Positions 36,112 through 44,223 are shown, counted from the first letter of the stretch. The stretch: 64,000 nucleotides of DNA from Firmicutes bacterium HGW-Firmicutes-9 (GCA_002841395.1 PGZM01000001.1:1-64000); one strand, 5' to 3'. Numbers and translations are program-made. Notes: generated by a model not told the origin, from the letters alone.

Positions 36112-36310
36112 ATACTCTTGCGCGTTTCAATATACTCCCGCGCGTAACTCCTAGGTGGGTGCAAAATCGACACTCACCATCAAAATAAAAATAGCTTTAT
36201 CCAAATACAGCAGCACAACGGAAACGTGTGAACTCAAAAAAGCCCTAACTTAGGGCTTTTTTCGTAAAAAAAGTACCCACGAAACGTATCATTTCGTGAG
36301 TACTTAGCTG
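36112..36310. repeat. Left ~200-bp imperfect direct repeat (element boundary)
   Basis: This block is repeated at 40386-40585, offset 4274-4275 bases. It begins with two TATACTC-N-CGCGCG-type units and CTCCTAGGTGGGTGCA, and has a weakly conserved middle. The conserved right part holds a terminator hairpin (AAGCCCTAA/TTAGGGCTT, with A and T runs) and a second inverted repeat (AGTACCCACGAAA/TTTCGTGAGTACT). It ends in TTAGCTG, exactly where the other copy meets tRNA-Cys. The surrounding stretch 35977-36522 holds no gene; 36311-36522 shows nothing else clear. Confidence 0.8.
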
Positions 36311-36522
36311 ACCAGGTTAGGCTATTCTGGGCGGGATCAAAGATCTCGTTTTGCGCCGTAAATATAGGATTTTCTTGTCACAAAGCATAGGCTAAGTATT
36401 TCGGTCTAAAACATTAAGTAGGCTAAACGAAAAACAATCAGCTTTGTAATGATGAAAGAGAAGGGAATTCACCGATCTATTAATCACATGAGCATAATCT
36501 CAGGATTAGCTTGCCAGTTTAA

Positions 36523-36837
36523 TCATGGTAATTTTCTTGCTTTAATTTGGACACCCATCAATCTAGCTCCGGTTTTTGATTCCATTGATACAAGGGCGGG
36601 CTCAGCTATTAAGACCTGATTCTCCTTCAGCACTGAAGTTTCATCATTTTTTCTGATCAACACTTCACCTTTGACAACATAAAACATGACATAAGTGTCC
36701 ATTTGACATTCGGGGATTTTTCCACCAGCCTCTAGTACAATTACGCGCGCTTTGAAGAAATCATTCTGGTAAAAGACATTCACCTGTCTGTTTTCGTATC
36801 CTTGTGCTACTAAATCCATTAAATCGAATGTTTCCAT
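36523..36837 (-). CDS. Small cupin-domain protein
   Basis: A 104-residue single cupin: 'ARVIVLEAGGKIPECQMDT' and 'MFYVVKGEVLIRKNDET' give cupin motifs 1 and 2. The metal-binding histidines of motif 1 are replaced (G-x-K-I-P-E-C), so it may bind metal differently or act as a sensor. RBS GAGGGAAGAATA. It lies 134 bases after the 4Fe-4S membrane protein on the same strand and is likely part of the same redox-regulated cargo. Confidence 0.8.
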   Translation of the reverse strand: METFDLMDLVAQGYENRQVNVFYQNDFFKARVIVLEAGGKIPECQMDTYVMFYVVKGEVLIRKNDETSVLKENQVLIAEPALVSMESKTGARLMGVQIKARKLP

Positions 36838-36971
36838 TATTCTTCCCTCTTTTCAATCTACTATTCAGTTCATTTATGCAATTCATTATAGCTTCCTCAT
36901 TGCATTATTCGGGTCTTGACCGTTTTTCTCCCAAATGAAATCACATGAAAGGGAAAATACAGAGTCGCAAT

Positions 36972-37595
36972 CTATTTTCTATAGCGAATCGCACGAGTTG
37001 GACAAACTTGCTGGCAGTTCGTGCATTGATGGCATAGCGCAGTAGTTATAAACGCTTTTTTATCCTCATGATTTACGACAATTGCACTAGAGGGGCACAC
37101 TTTCTCGCATTTCTTGCATCCAATGCAAGCCTGCGTCTCGACTTTCTCGGATATCTTGGCAAATCGGCCAAATACCTTCTGCAACGCGCCGAATGGGCAG
37201 ATAAGATTATGGAACACTTCTGGCTTATATCTAAGAGTAACGAGAACGGATACGACCACCCAGAAAGGAAGGACCGGCAAGTCGCGATGCAGCACTTTTT
37301 TTGATACCATCATAACTACAATGCTGACAACGAGTGAGATCCACGTGAAGTATCCGCTTTTCAGCCACTTAGGCGCGTTTTCGGTTTGAAATTTCAGTTT
37401 TTTTGACAGCCACTCCACAGGTATCATCAGAGTATTCATTGGGCAAGCATATCCACAATAAACTCTGCCGAAAACGAGTGCGGCAATCAGGCTAACTCCA
37501 AATAAAGCCAGCCAAATGACAACCTTTCCGTTTGCAAGAAGGAACAAGAACAAAGCGAGAAATAGAACACGTACACTTGTAATAAGACATTTCAT
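36972..37595 (-). CDS. Membrane 4Fe-4S ferredoxin-type protein (NapH/YccM-like)
   Basis: A 207-residue protein with four hydrophobic segments. Cysteine motifs are 'FGRVYCGYACPMNTLM' and 'NLICPFGALQ' in the membrane part. Two [4Fe-4S] ferredoxin sites at the C end are 'CIGCKKCEKVCP' and 'CHQCTNCQQVCP'. The NapH/NosR/YccM group moves electrons between the quinone or membrane pool and a partner reductase. The ATG at 37595 follows AGGAGG (10 bases). A -10 TATAAT at 37631-37626 and a palindrome centred at -41.5 suggest activation by the divergently encoded Crp/Fnr protein. Confidence 0.85.
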   Translation of the reverse strand: MKCLITSVRVLFLALFLFLLANGKVVIWLALFGVSLIAALVFGRVYCGYACPMNTLMIPVEWLSKKLKFQTENAPKWLKSGYFTWISLVVSIVVMMVSKKVLHRDLPVLPFWVVVSVLVTLRYKPEVFHNLICPFGALQKVFGRFAKISEKVETQACIGCKKCEKVCPSSAIVVNHEDKKAFITTALCHQCTNCQQVCPTRAIRYRK

Positions 37596-37648
37596 GATAG
37601 CAAAACCTCCTATTGATCTCATTTCATTATAGGGATAGAATAAAAAAT

Positions 37649-37672
37649 ATAGTGTTACCGATGTAACACTAT
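37649..37672. promoter_or_regulatory. Crp/Fnr-type operator between divergent genes
   Basis: Perfect palindrome ATAGTGTTAC-CGAT-GTAACACTAT. Its centre is 41.5 bases before the start site predicted from the TATAAT of the minus-strand 4Fe-4S gene, the class II activator position. On the other side it lies only 11 bases before the regulator's own start codon, where binding could repress or limit its expression. Confidence 0.75.
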
Positions 37673-37683
37673 TGGAGGTTACT

Positions 37684-38361
37684 ATGAAAAACAGTCTGGA
37701 GCTATTAAAGCAGATTGACCTGGTAAAATCCTTCGACGCGAATCAACTCGAGTCATTATTGCAGGCAAAGGGCAACAAAGTGAATTCGTACGAAAAAAAT
37801 AACATCGTCCACTTTGTTGGTGATATTTGCGAGAATCTTGAAATTATCCTATCAGGTGAAGTGGTAGTCGAGCGCATAGATGAGTCCGGCAAACTCATGA
37901 CAATTGCGGAATTCTTTGATGGCGATATCCTCGGCGGCAATTTGCTATTCTCAAAAAACCCATATTATCCAATGACTGTAACCGCAAAGAAAGCAACCAT
38001 CATACTAGAGATAAGCAAGAAACAGCTTTTTGAACTATTTGCTAGCAGCCTTGATTTTTTGAAAAGTTATCTTGAGTATATCTCTGATCATTCGGTCATT
38101 CTTGGGGATAGAATCAAGCATTATGTGAACCGAACAATACGCGAATGCATCATTAGTTACTTGAATTATGAAAGCAAGAAGCAGGAATCGAGTACGATAA
38201 AATTAGAAATCACGAAAAAAGCACTTGCTGAGAGGATTGGCGTGCAACGAACATCTCTCTCAAGAGAATTAACGAAAATGAGAGATGAAGGCCTGATAGA
38301 TTTCGATTCTGAAAGTATCAAAGTATTATACACATCTGATGATCCCAAGATGATGACATAA
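37684..38361 (+). CDS. Crp/Fnr-family transcriptional regulator
   Basis: A 225-residue regulator. The N-terminal cyclic-nucleotide-type beta-barrel has 'GDICENLEIILSGEVVVERI' and 'GDILGGNLLFSKNPYYPMTV', then the dimer helix, and a C-terminal winged HTH 'KKALAERIGVQRTSLSRELTKM'. It lacks an N-terminal Fe-S cysteine cluster, so the signal is not read by a classical FNR cluster; heme or another ligand is possible. The ATG at 37684 follows GGAGG by 5 bases. It likely controls the divergent 4Fe-4S/cupin genes through the adjacent palindrome. Confidence 0.88.
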   Translation: MKNSLELLKQIDLVKSFDANQLESLLQAKGNKVNSYEKNNIVHFVGDICENLEIILSGEVVVERIDESGKLMTIAEFFDGDILGGNLLFSKNPYYPMTVTAKKATIILEISKKQLFELFASSLDFLKSYLEYISDHSVILGDRIKHYVNRTIRECIISYLNYESKKQESSTIKLEITKKALAERIGVQRTSLSRELTKMRDEGLIDFDSESIKVLYTSDDPKMMT

Positions 38362-38531
38362 ATGCTTCTAGTTGTTATTGAAAATAGCATTCGCCGCGCT
38401 ACCGAGAGAGCGCGAGTTGGAGACTCTAATCAACCAGTATTTAGAGATCATTCAAGAGATTCTAGAAGTCTTATTATTCGAATCCTTATGTGAATTAGCG
38501 CTGAATCTTGATTTTGATTTAGGAGAAAAGC

Positions 38532-38804
38532 ATGAACCCCAGGACGTTTGAATTTGAAGCAGTGATTCGCAAAGTGGAAGATATTGATGGTGCATATATA
38601 GAAATTCCATTTGACGTGAAAATGGAATTCGGGAAAGGTAGGGTGCCAGTAACGGCCACCTTTGATGGAGAGCGTTATGAAGGCAGTCTTGTAAGAATGA
38701 AAACTCCATGTCATGTCATTGGAATTAAAAAAGAAATTCGAGCAAAAATCGGTAAGCAGCCCGGAGATGCTGTAAAAGTATCTATTGTAGAAAGAGCGAG
38801 GTGA
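38532..38804 (+). CDS. DUF1905 protein
   Basis: A 90-residue beta-barrel-like protein: '[20 protein letters not shown]' and '[18 protein letters not shown]' fit the DUF1905 family, usually found fused or next to DUF1801/YdeI-like proteins, function unknown. RBS AGGAGAAAAGC. The next gene starts 7 bases after its stop, so they form one unit. Confidence 0.8.
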   Translation: MNPRTFEFEAVIRKVEDIDGAYIEIPFDVKMEFGKGRVPVTATFDGERYEGSLVRMKTPCHVIGIKKEIRAKIGKQPGDAVKVSIVERAR

Positions 38805-38811
38805 AATCAAA

Positions 38812-39222
38812 ATGTGGAAATGCCCAAAGTGCGGACGAGAGTTTGAAAACGAAAACCAGCAACACTACTGCGGAGAATCTCCCAAAACGGTTGAATCATA
38901 TATTGCGGAGTACCCTCTTAGCATTCAGGAATATCTAAATCAGTTACGAAAAACCTTACTGGACACACTGCCGAACGCTCAGGAGCGTATCTCATGGAGC
39001 ATGCCAACTTATTGGGACAAGCATAATATATTTCATTTTGCTGCATTCAAAAATCATATTGGCATTTATCCTGGGTCAGAGGCTATAGAACACTTTTCAG
39101 ATCGTCTTGTGGATTACAAAACAAGCAAAGGCGCTATTCAATTACCATATAACAAGCCGCTTCCGCTTGATCTCCTTGCTGAGATAGCGAAATGGTGTTA
39201 TCTTACGGGGGACCACCATTGA
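38812..39222 (+). CDS. DUF1801 (YdhG-like) protein with N-terminal zinc finger
   Basis: A 136-residue protein. The first 25 residues carry 'WKCPKCGREFENENQQHYC', a C2HC-type zinc motif. The rest fits DUF1801: 'ISWSMPTYWDKHNIFHFAAF' and 'HIGIYPGSEAIEHFSDRL', a small alpha-beta fold related to frataxin-like proteins. Function unknown. It is paired with DUF1905 upstream and lies in the 4.27-kb element. Confidence 0.8.
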   Translation: MWKCPKCGREFENENQQHYCGESPKTVESYIAEYPLSIQEYLNQLRKTLLDTLPNAQERISWSMPTYWDKHNIFHFAAFKNHIGIYPGSEAIEHFSDRLVDYKTSKGAIQLPYNKPLPLDLLAEIAKWCYLTGDHH

Positions 39223-39247
39223 TCGGTTTGAGTGTTGAGGATTGAAG

Positions 39248-40231
39248 ATGCTTATGACAAACGAAAGAAAAGTTACCATTATTCCACCAAAACCCAAATA
39301 TCATTACCGGGTTGGTATTTATTGTAGAGTGAGCAGCCGAAGCCAAGAACAACTGACTAGTTTGGCTACACAAGCTTCTTACCTTACAAGGTTAGTTGCA
39401 GCAAAACCGGGATGGATACTGTCTGATATTTATCTCGATATTAAATCCGGCTCAGAAGAGGCTGACCGTAACGAGTTCCAGCGGCTGCTCACAGATTGCC
39501 GAGCGGGGAAGATTGACGTTGTGCTTACAAAAAGTATCAGTCGATTCGGAAGAAACACGGTCGAAACTTTAGCAACAATAAATGAGATGAGGGCAAAGAG
39601 AGTCGAGATTGTATTTGAGCTGGAAGAGATAAGCACGAATGACTCAGCAAGTCAACTTTACATCTCAATTCTTGAAGGTGTAGCTCAGGAAGAGAATTTA
39701 AATAGAAGCGAAAATATCCGCCTTGGTATTAAGCATAAAGTTGAGAATGGAACTGCGCGCATTTTCTTGAAAAGATGTTACGGTTACTTAAATGATGATA
39801 GCGGAGATTTGCGTATTAACGATATGGAGGCAGACGTTGTTCGAAGTATTTTTGATATGTATTTAGCAGGAAAGAGTATTATCGGTATCAAACGGGAACT
39901 TGAAAGAAGCAACATATTGTCACCGACGGGTAATAGCATATGGTGTAAACGAAGTATAGAAAACATATTGGCTAATGAGAAATATTCAGGGGATGTTTTA
40001 GTATTCAAGACATATTGTGAAGGCTTTCCTGAATCAAAGAGAAAAACAAATACAGACGGGAAACATGAGCAGTATATATCAATATCTAATAATCCAATGA
40101 TTATATCAATAGAAACATTTAAAGCAGCAAACGAAGAGAGAAATCGGCGAAGCAATGTATTTAAAACCGAAACGGGAAACAACAGAAAATCTACCCGGTA
40201 TAGCTCGAAGAAAGTAGAAATCAAACAATAA
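39248..40231 (+). CDS. Short serine recombinase of the 4.27-kb element
   Basis: A 327-residue protein with a resolvase catalytic domain ('VGIYCRVSSRSQEQLTSLA', 'VLTKSISRFGRNTVETLATI') and Recombinase domain ('GIKRELERSNILSPTGNSIW', 'ILANEKYSGDVLVFK'). It stops before the zinc ribbon and coiled coil that large serine integrases have, so it is either C-terminally truncated or a naturally short form. The ATG at 39248 follows GAGGATTGA. It lies beside the right direct repeat and is the natural candidate for moving this element. Confidence 0.9.
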   Translation: MLMTNERKVTIIPPKPKYHYRVGIYCRVSSRSQEQLTSLATQASYLTRLVAAKPGWILSDIYLDIKSGSEEADRNEFQRLLTDCRAGKIDVVLTKSISRFGRNTVETLATINEMRAKRVEIVFELEEISTNDSASQLYISILEGVAQEENLNRSENIRLGIKHKVENGTARIFLKRCYGYLNDDSGDLRINDMEADVVRSIFDMYLAGKSIIGIKRELERSNILSPTGNSIWCKRSIENILANEKYSGDVLVFKTYCEGFPESKRKTNTDGKHEQYISISNNPMIISIETFKAANEERNRRSNVFKTETGNNRKSTRYSSKKVEIKQ

Positions 40232-40385
40232 TAGCCTATTCTAAAATGCAACCATCACACATGGAGCAGGATAGGCAAAAACCGTATCAGAGATACCGCA
40301 AAAAACGGTAATATTTGAATATTCGGCTTTGAAGTACGATTTACTTGAATAATAAGGCATTTTTATGGATATCAGTCTCATTTCT

Positions 40386-40583
40386 ATACTCTTGCGCGTT
40401 TCTGCTATACTCTCGCGCGTAACTCCTAGGTGGGTGCAGAATTGGTACAAAACATCAAAACTAACCAAGTTTTCAATATTTTCAGCAAGCGAACAGAAGA
40501 CCGCGAACTCAAAAAAGCCCTAAGTTGGGGCTTTTTGCATAAAAAAAGTACCCACGAATTGTATCATTTCGTGAGTACTTAGC

Positions 40584-40585
<2 letters not shown>
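40386..40585. repeat. Right ~200-bp imperfect direct repeat at tRNA-Cys 3' end
   Basis: Second copy of 36112-36310. Its last bases are the encoded CCA end of the minus-strand tRNA-Cys. Read on the minus strand, the two hairpins with following T-runs (AGTACTCACGAA/TTCGTGGGTACT and AAAGCCCCAACTT/TTAGGGCTTTTTT) are the natural terminator of the tRNA array. This suggests that the left copy arose by insertion of an element at this place. Confidence 0.8.
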
Positions 40586-40657
<72 letters not shown>

Positions 40658-40695
40658 ATCGCTATGCGGTTGTACAATGGACTCTTAAAACAAAT

Positions 40696-40741
40696 CCATT
40701 CATGAAACGGCGATGATTGGTTGGTGCCGTCTCATGAATGG
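40696..40741 (-). terminator. Terminator between tRNA-Gly and tRNA-Cys
   Basis: CCATTCATGA-A-ACGGC pairs with GCCGT-C-TCATGAATGG; on the minus strand it is followed by ATTTGTTTT. It begins with the CCA of tRNA-Gly, so part of the array transcript may stop or be processed here. Confidence 0.65.
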
Positions 40742-40814
40742 AGCGGGAAACGGGGCTCGAACCCGCCACCTCAGCCTTGGCAAGGCTGCGCTCTACCGAA
40801 TGAGCTACTCCCGC
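40739..40814 (-). tRNA. tRNA-Gly (anticodon GCC)
   Basis: A 76-base cloverleaf: acceptor GCGGGAG, anticodon stem CAGCC/GGCTG around TTGCCAA, T arm GGTTCGAGCC and encoded CCA. The 3' end overlaps the start of a terminator hairpin. Confidence 0.95.
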
Positions 40815-40822
40815 AAGGAGTC

Positions 40823-40898
40823 TGGTGCCTCAGAGTGGACTTGAACCACCGACACAGGGATTTTCAGTCCCTTGCTCTACCAACTGAGCTACCGAGGC
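40823..40898 (-). tRNA. tRNA-Phe (anticodon GAA)
   Basis: A 76-base cloverleaf: acceptor GCCTCGG with one G-T pair, anticodon stem AGGGA/TCCCT around CTGAAAA, T arm with GTTCAAGT, discriminator A and encoded CCA. Confidence 0.95.
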
Positions 40899-40906
40899 AT
40901 AAAAAA

Positions 40907-40980
40907 TGGCGACCCGGAGGGGGCTCGAACCCCTGACCTCCAGCGTGACAGGCTGGCGTACTAACCAACTGTACTACCGA
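40907..40980 (-). pseudogene. tRNA-Asp (GTC), 5' acceptor strand missing
   Basis: The D arm, anticodon arm CCAGC/GCTGG around CTGTCAC, T arm, 3' acceptor strand CCGGGTC, discriminator and CCA are intact. The 5' strand keeps only the last four bases (TCGG); the first three acceptor bases are replaced by the body of the upstream tRNA-Val. As written, no 7-bp acceptor stem can form. It is either a real deletion or an assembly error. Confidence 0.8.
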
Positions 40981-41047
40981 CAACAGGGCTCGAACCTGTG
41001 ACCCCTTGCTTGTAAGGCAAGTGCTCTCCCAGCTGAGCTATGCTCCC
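40981..41047 (-). pseudogene. tRNA-Val (TAC), 3' acceptor strand missing
   Basis: 5' acceptor GGGAGCA, D arm, anticodon arm CTTGC/GCAAG around CTTACAA and T arm ACAGG/CCTGT are intact. After the T arm only TG of the expected TGCTCCC is present before the sequence passes into tRNA-Asp. It lacks most of the 3' acceptor strand, discriminator and CCA. It is the first gene after the array promoter. Confidence 0.8.
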
Positions 41048-41071
41048 CCGCACATCACAAATGCAAAAATA

Positions 41072-41100
41072 AGTATAGCGGAGAAAGGGTGCCCTGTCAA
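41072..41100 (-). promoter_or_regulatory. Promoter of the tRNA array
   Basis: On the minus strand TTGACA, 17 bases, TATACT: a near-consensus sigma70/sigmaA promoter pointing into tRNA-Val. The -10 ends about 25 bases before the tRNA 5' end. Confidence 0.9.
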
Positions 41101-41229
41101 CGGAAAACTGCTACTTTGCAAATAGAAAAATCATGAAAACTTGACGTTTTGGTTTCACCGTCAACACGGGTGGAAGCAACGCCGTTTTACTGAATTTTTT
41201 CGTGTTCCGGCTTTTTTCAAGGGTTTTGA

Positions 41230-41258
41230 TTGCATGTGCCGGAATGATGATATATAAT
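41230..41258 (+). promoter_or_regulatory. Promoter of transporter-kinase fusion gene
   Basis: TTGCAT, 17 bases, TATAAT. The start codon is about 55 bases downstream of the -10 box. I see no known riboswitch in the leader. Confidence 0.8.
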
Positions 41259-41312
41259 ATGGAAACTCAATCAACTGTCTGAGAAACAGGCGAAGGAACG
41301 GAGGCAACACAG

Positions 41313-42653
41313 ATGGAACTCGCATCCAAGCGTAAAACCAACACGAGAGACCTCGTGCGCGCCGGCATCCTATCCGCGCTCATCATCGTGATGACCGTTG
41401 TGCCTTATACAGGATATATCAGCTATGGTCTCGTTGAGATCACAACCTTACATATTGTAGTCGCCGTCGGAGCCGTCATGCTCGGCTGGAGATACGGCGC
41501 GGTGCTCGGCTTCGTCTGGGGCGTGACGTGTATGCTGCGCGCGCTGACCAACCCGCTCTGGGCGCCGTTTGTCAACCCGATGATTTGTCTCGTCCCGCGT
41601 ATTATCGTCGGCATCGTCGGCGGACTCACCGCGCAGGGACTTCGCAAGCTCCGTATGCGCTCCGGCCTCGTTGCGGCAATCTCTGCCGCGGCTGCGACGC
41701 TGACCAACACCGTGCTCGTGCTCTCCGCGCTGAAGCTCTTCTCCGTGGTGCTCACGGGGCTTCCGCTGCTCGGCACCATCTACGCCACGCTCATCGGTGT
41801 CAACGGCTCCATCGAGCTTGTGGCGGCGATTCTGCTCGTGCCCGTCATCGTCGCTGCCGTCAGCCCGAGAGAACTCGTGCTGGGCATCGATATCGGTGCG
41901 TCCACGACAAAGTTTGCGCTGGTCAAAAACGGCAAGTGCATCAAGGAATATAGAAAGCCCGACGAACAGAGCTTTGAAGACGCGCTGGATAGCTTCGGTT
42001 ATGCGGGCGTGAAGCGCATTGCGGTCACCGGCGTTGGCTCTTCGTTCATCACAGGCAATCTCAAGGGTATCCCAACCGTGCATAAGGACGAGTTCACGTC
42101 CGTTTCGCGCGGGGCAACGAAGCTCTCCAAGAAGCTCAACACGCTCGTCGTCAGCATCGGAACGGGTACGTCGTTTACGCGCATCACACCGATCCGCGCG
42201 TGGCACGTCGGCGGCACCGGCCTCGGCGGCGGCATGCTCATGGGCCTCAGCAGCCGTCTTTGCGGCACGGGCGATATGGAAGAACTCCAGACGCTTGCGG
42301 CTAAGGGAGACCTCCATGCCATCGATCTGCAGCTCAAGGACGTGTTTGAAGGCACGCTTTCGCACCTCACGCCCGACGCTACCGTCGCCAACATGAGCAA
42401 GCTCAGCGACGCGTCCATGCGCGAAGATGTCGCGGCGGGACTTTGCAACATGATCTTCCAGTCCATCGGCGTGATGGCGGTGTTTGCCGCAAAGCGGCAC
42501 ATGACCCGAACTATTATCATGGTCGGTACGATCACGGACTGGCCGATCGCGCAGCGCAGCCTGGATGAAGTGGCAGCGCTTCACAACGTCAAGTTCATCG
42601 TGCCTGACCATGCCGCGTTCGCGACCGCCATTGGCGCGGCGCTTTCCGAGTAA
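41313..42653 (+). CDS. Fused ECF transporter S component and type II pantothenate kinase
   Basis: A 446-residue protein. Residues 1-185 are an ECF-type substrate-binding membrane subunit (six hydrophobic segments; 'TVVPYTGYISYGLVEITTLH', 'VRAGILSALIIVMTVV'). Residues 188-446 are an acetate/hexokinase-fold kinase of the type II pantothenate kinase group ('VLGIDIGASTTKFALVKNG', 'VVSIGTGTSFTRI', 'GGTGLGGGMLMGLS'). The kinase phosphorylates pantothenate in the first step of coenzyme A synthesis. The fusion implies uptake coupled to trapping by phosphorylation. It needs shared EcfA/EcfT subunits encoded elsewhere. RBS GGAGG. No stop or frameshift breaks the junction. The vitamin is inferred from the kinase half. 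Confidence 0.9.
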   Translation: MELASKRKTNTRDLVRAGILSALIIVMTVVPYTGYISYGLVEITTLHIVVAVGAVMLGWRYGAVLGFVWGVTCMLRALTNPLWAPFVNPMICLVPRIIVGIVGGLTAQGLRKLRMRSGLVAAISAAAATLTNTVLVLSALKLFSVVLTGLPLLGTIYATLIGVNGSIELVAAILLVPVIVAAVSPRELVLGIDIGASTTKFALVKNGKCIKEYRKPDEQSFEDALDSFGYAGVKRIAVTGVGSSFITGNLKGIPTVHKDEFTSVSRGATKLSKKLNTLVVSIGTGTSFTRITPIRAWHVGGTGLGGGMLMGLSSRLCGTGDMEELQTLAAKGDLHAIDLQLKDVFEGTLSHLTPDATVANMSKLSDASMREDVAAGLCNMIFQSIGVMAVFAAKRHMTRTIIMVGTITDWPIAQRSLDEVAALHNVKFIVPDHAAFATAIGAALSE

Positions 42654-42678
42654 ACCGTAAGATTACGCTACAAAAAAG

Positions 42679-42698
42679 AGAGCGCTTACGGGCGCTCT
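42679..42698 (+). terminator. Terminator after fusion gene
   Basis: AGAGCGC pairs with GCGCTCT over a 6-base loop, followed by TTTTTGG, 25 bases after the stop codon. Confidence 0.85.
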
Positions 42699-42782
42699 TT
42701 TTGGTGTAAAAACGAAACAGGTATCAACATGCCGGAAAAGTCCGGAAGACTTTATCCGGTGGAGACACATATAGGAGGAATT

Positions 42783-44072
42783 GTGAAACACTTTAACGTA
42801 GCCCTGTTGGGCTTTGGCACGGTTGGCAGCGGCGTTTACCGTATCGTCAACGAAAACGGCGCGCAGATCGCGCACCGGGAGGACATCGAACTCTCCGTCA
42901 GCCGCATTCTCGTGCGGGATTTTGAGTATGAACCGAATCTGGACATGGCGCCGCGCGCGCTCTTCACCACGTCGTTTGACGAGATCATTTCCGATCCCGC
43001 GGTCGACATCGTGGTTGAGTGCATGGGCGGCATTGAGCCCGCAAAGACGTTTATCATCCGCGCGCTGGAAGCAGGGAAGACCGTCGTTACCTCCAACAAA
43101 GAGGTGATGAGCAAGAATTGGCCCGTGTTTGAGAAGGCCGCGAAGGCCACAGGTGCAGGACTGTATCTTGAGGCGACCGTCGGCGGCGGCATCCCGATCA
43201 TCCGCACGATTCTCGACTCCATGCAAGCCAACAACATCACCCGCGTGATGGGCATCATCAACGGCACCACGAACTACATCCTCACGCAGATGACCGAGAA
43301 CGGCCAGAGCTTTGAAGATGCGCTGGCGGACGCGCAGGCGCTTGGCTATGCTGAGGCGAACCCCACAGCGGACGTAGAGGGCTATGACGCGATGTACAAG
43401 CTCTCGATCCTCTCGTCGATGTCCTTTCACGCGCATATGCCCATCGAGGTGATCTACCGCGAGGGGATTACGAAGCTGACCAAGGCGGACTTTGAGACGG
43501 CTGCGCTGCTGGATTACCGCATCAAGCTGCTCGCTATCGGCAAGAAGGAAGGTAACAAGATCGAGGTGCGCGTGCATCCGACGATGATCCCCAAGACGCA
43601 TCCGCTCGCGAGTGTGCGCGGCGTGTTTAACGCGATATTCCTCACGGGTCACGCGGTGGACGACGTGATGCTCTATGGCCGCGGCGCGGGTTGTATGCCG
43701 ACCGCCAGCGCGGTGGTGAGCGACATCGTCTACGCCTGCCACCACGAGAAACAGCATAAATACATGACCTTCGTCAATGAAGATAACATGTCGAGCGATA
43801 TCGAGCTCGTCAAGGACTTCCATTGTATCTACTGCATTCGTCTGCATGTTGCGGATAAACCCGGCACGATGGCGGCGATCGCCGCGGCGTTTGCCGAGCA
43901 GGGCGTGTCGCTCAAGAGCGTCATCCAGCTTGGCGAGAACGACGGCGTGTCCTCGCGCATCACGTTCCTGACGCATGCTGCAAGCGAGTTTGGCGTAAAC
44001 GAAGCGCTCAAGAAGATTGAGTCGCTCTCGTGCGTCAACGCGGTGGAGAGCGTCATCCGCGTAGAGGAGTAA
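42783..44072 (+). CDS. hom: Homoserine dehydrogenase with ACT domain
   Basis: A 429-residue enzyme reducing aspartate semialdehyde to homoserine with NAD(P)H, in the branch to threonine and methionine. N-terminal Rossmann 'VALLGFGTVGSGVYRIV'; catalytic region 'GGGIPIIRTILDSMQANNIT' and 'GIINGTTNYILTQM'; 'EANPTADVEGYDAMYKLSIL' holds substrate- and catalysis-related acidic and Lys residues. A C-terminal ACT domain (about 350-429, 'IYCIRLHVADKPGTMAAIA') gives feedback control by threonine. The GTG at 42783 follows AGGAGGAATT. No thrB or thrC lies next to it. Confidence 0.96.
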   Translation: MKHFNVALLGFGTVGSGVYRIVNENGAQIAHREDIELSVSRILVRDFEYEPNLDMAPRALFTTSFDEIISDPAVDIVVECMGGIEPAKTFIIRALEAGKTVVTSNKEVMSKNWPVFEKAAKATGAGLYLEATVGGGIPIIRTILDSMQANNITRVMGIINGTTNYILTQMTENGQSFEDALADAQALGYAEANPTADVEGYDAMYKLSILSSMSFHAHMPIEVIYREGITKLTKADFETAALLDYRIKLLAIGKKEGNKIEVRVHPTMIPKTHPLASVRGVFNAIFLTGHAVDDVMLYGRGAGCMPTASAVVSDIVYACHHEKQHKYMTFVNEDNMSSDIELVKDFHCIYCIRLHVADKPGTMAAIAAAFAEQGVSLKSVIQLGENDGVSSRITFLTHAASEFGVNEALKKIESLSCVNAVESVIRVEE

Positions 44073-44097
44073 GATTCGGTCAAACCGAAATTAACAC

Positions 44098-44126
44098 TTG
44101 CAATGAACGGCTGGCTTCGCTATAAT
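44098..44126 (+). promoter_or_regulatory. Promoter of tRNA-Thr
   Basis: TTGCAA, 17 bases, TATAAT, ending 13 bases before the mature tRNA 5' end. Confidence 0.85.
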
Positions 44127-44138
44127 GTTCGTTGCAGC

Positions 44139-44214
44139 GCTGATGTAGCTCAGTCGGTAGAGCACCTCATTGGTAATGAGGAGGTAGGCAGTTCGAATCT
44201 GCTCATCAGCTCCA
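44139..44214 (+). tRNA. tRNA-Thr (anticodon GGT)
   Basis: A 76-base cloverleaf: acceptor GCTGATG/CATCAGC, anticodon stem CCTCA/TGAGG around TTGGTAA, T arm with GTTCGAAT, encoded CCA. Its 3' 32 bases are repeated exactly about 244 bases downstream. Confidence 0.95.
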
Positions 44215-44223
44215 AACAGAAAA

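Noticed and set aside
42702-42782. Riboswitch or leader peptide before hom
   Set aside because: Only a weak CCGG stem is visible and the leader is short; no T-box, SAM or threonine-attenuator features.
41448-43976. Long minus-strand frames opposite the fusion gene and hom
   Set aside because: Both lie opposite well supported genes, have no ribosome site and no recognisable domains.
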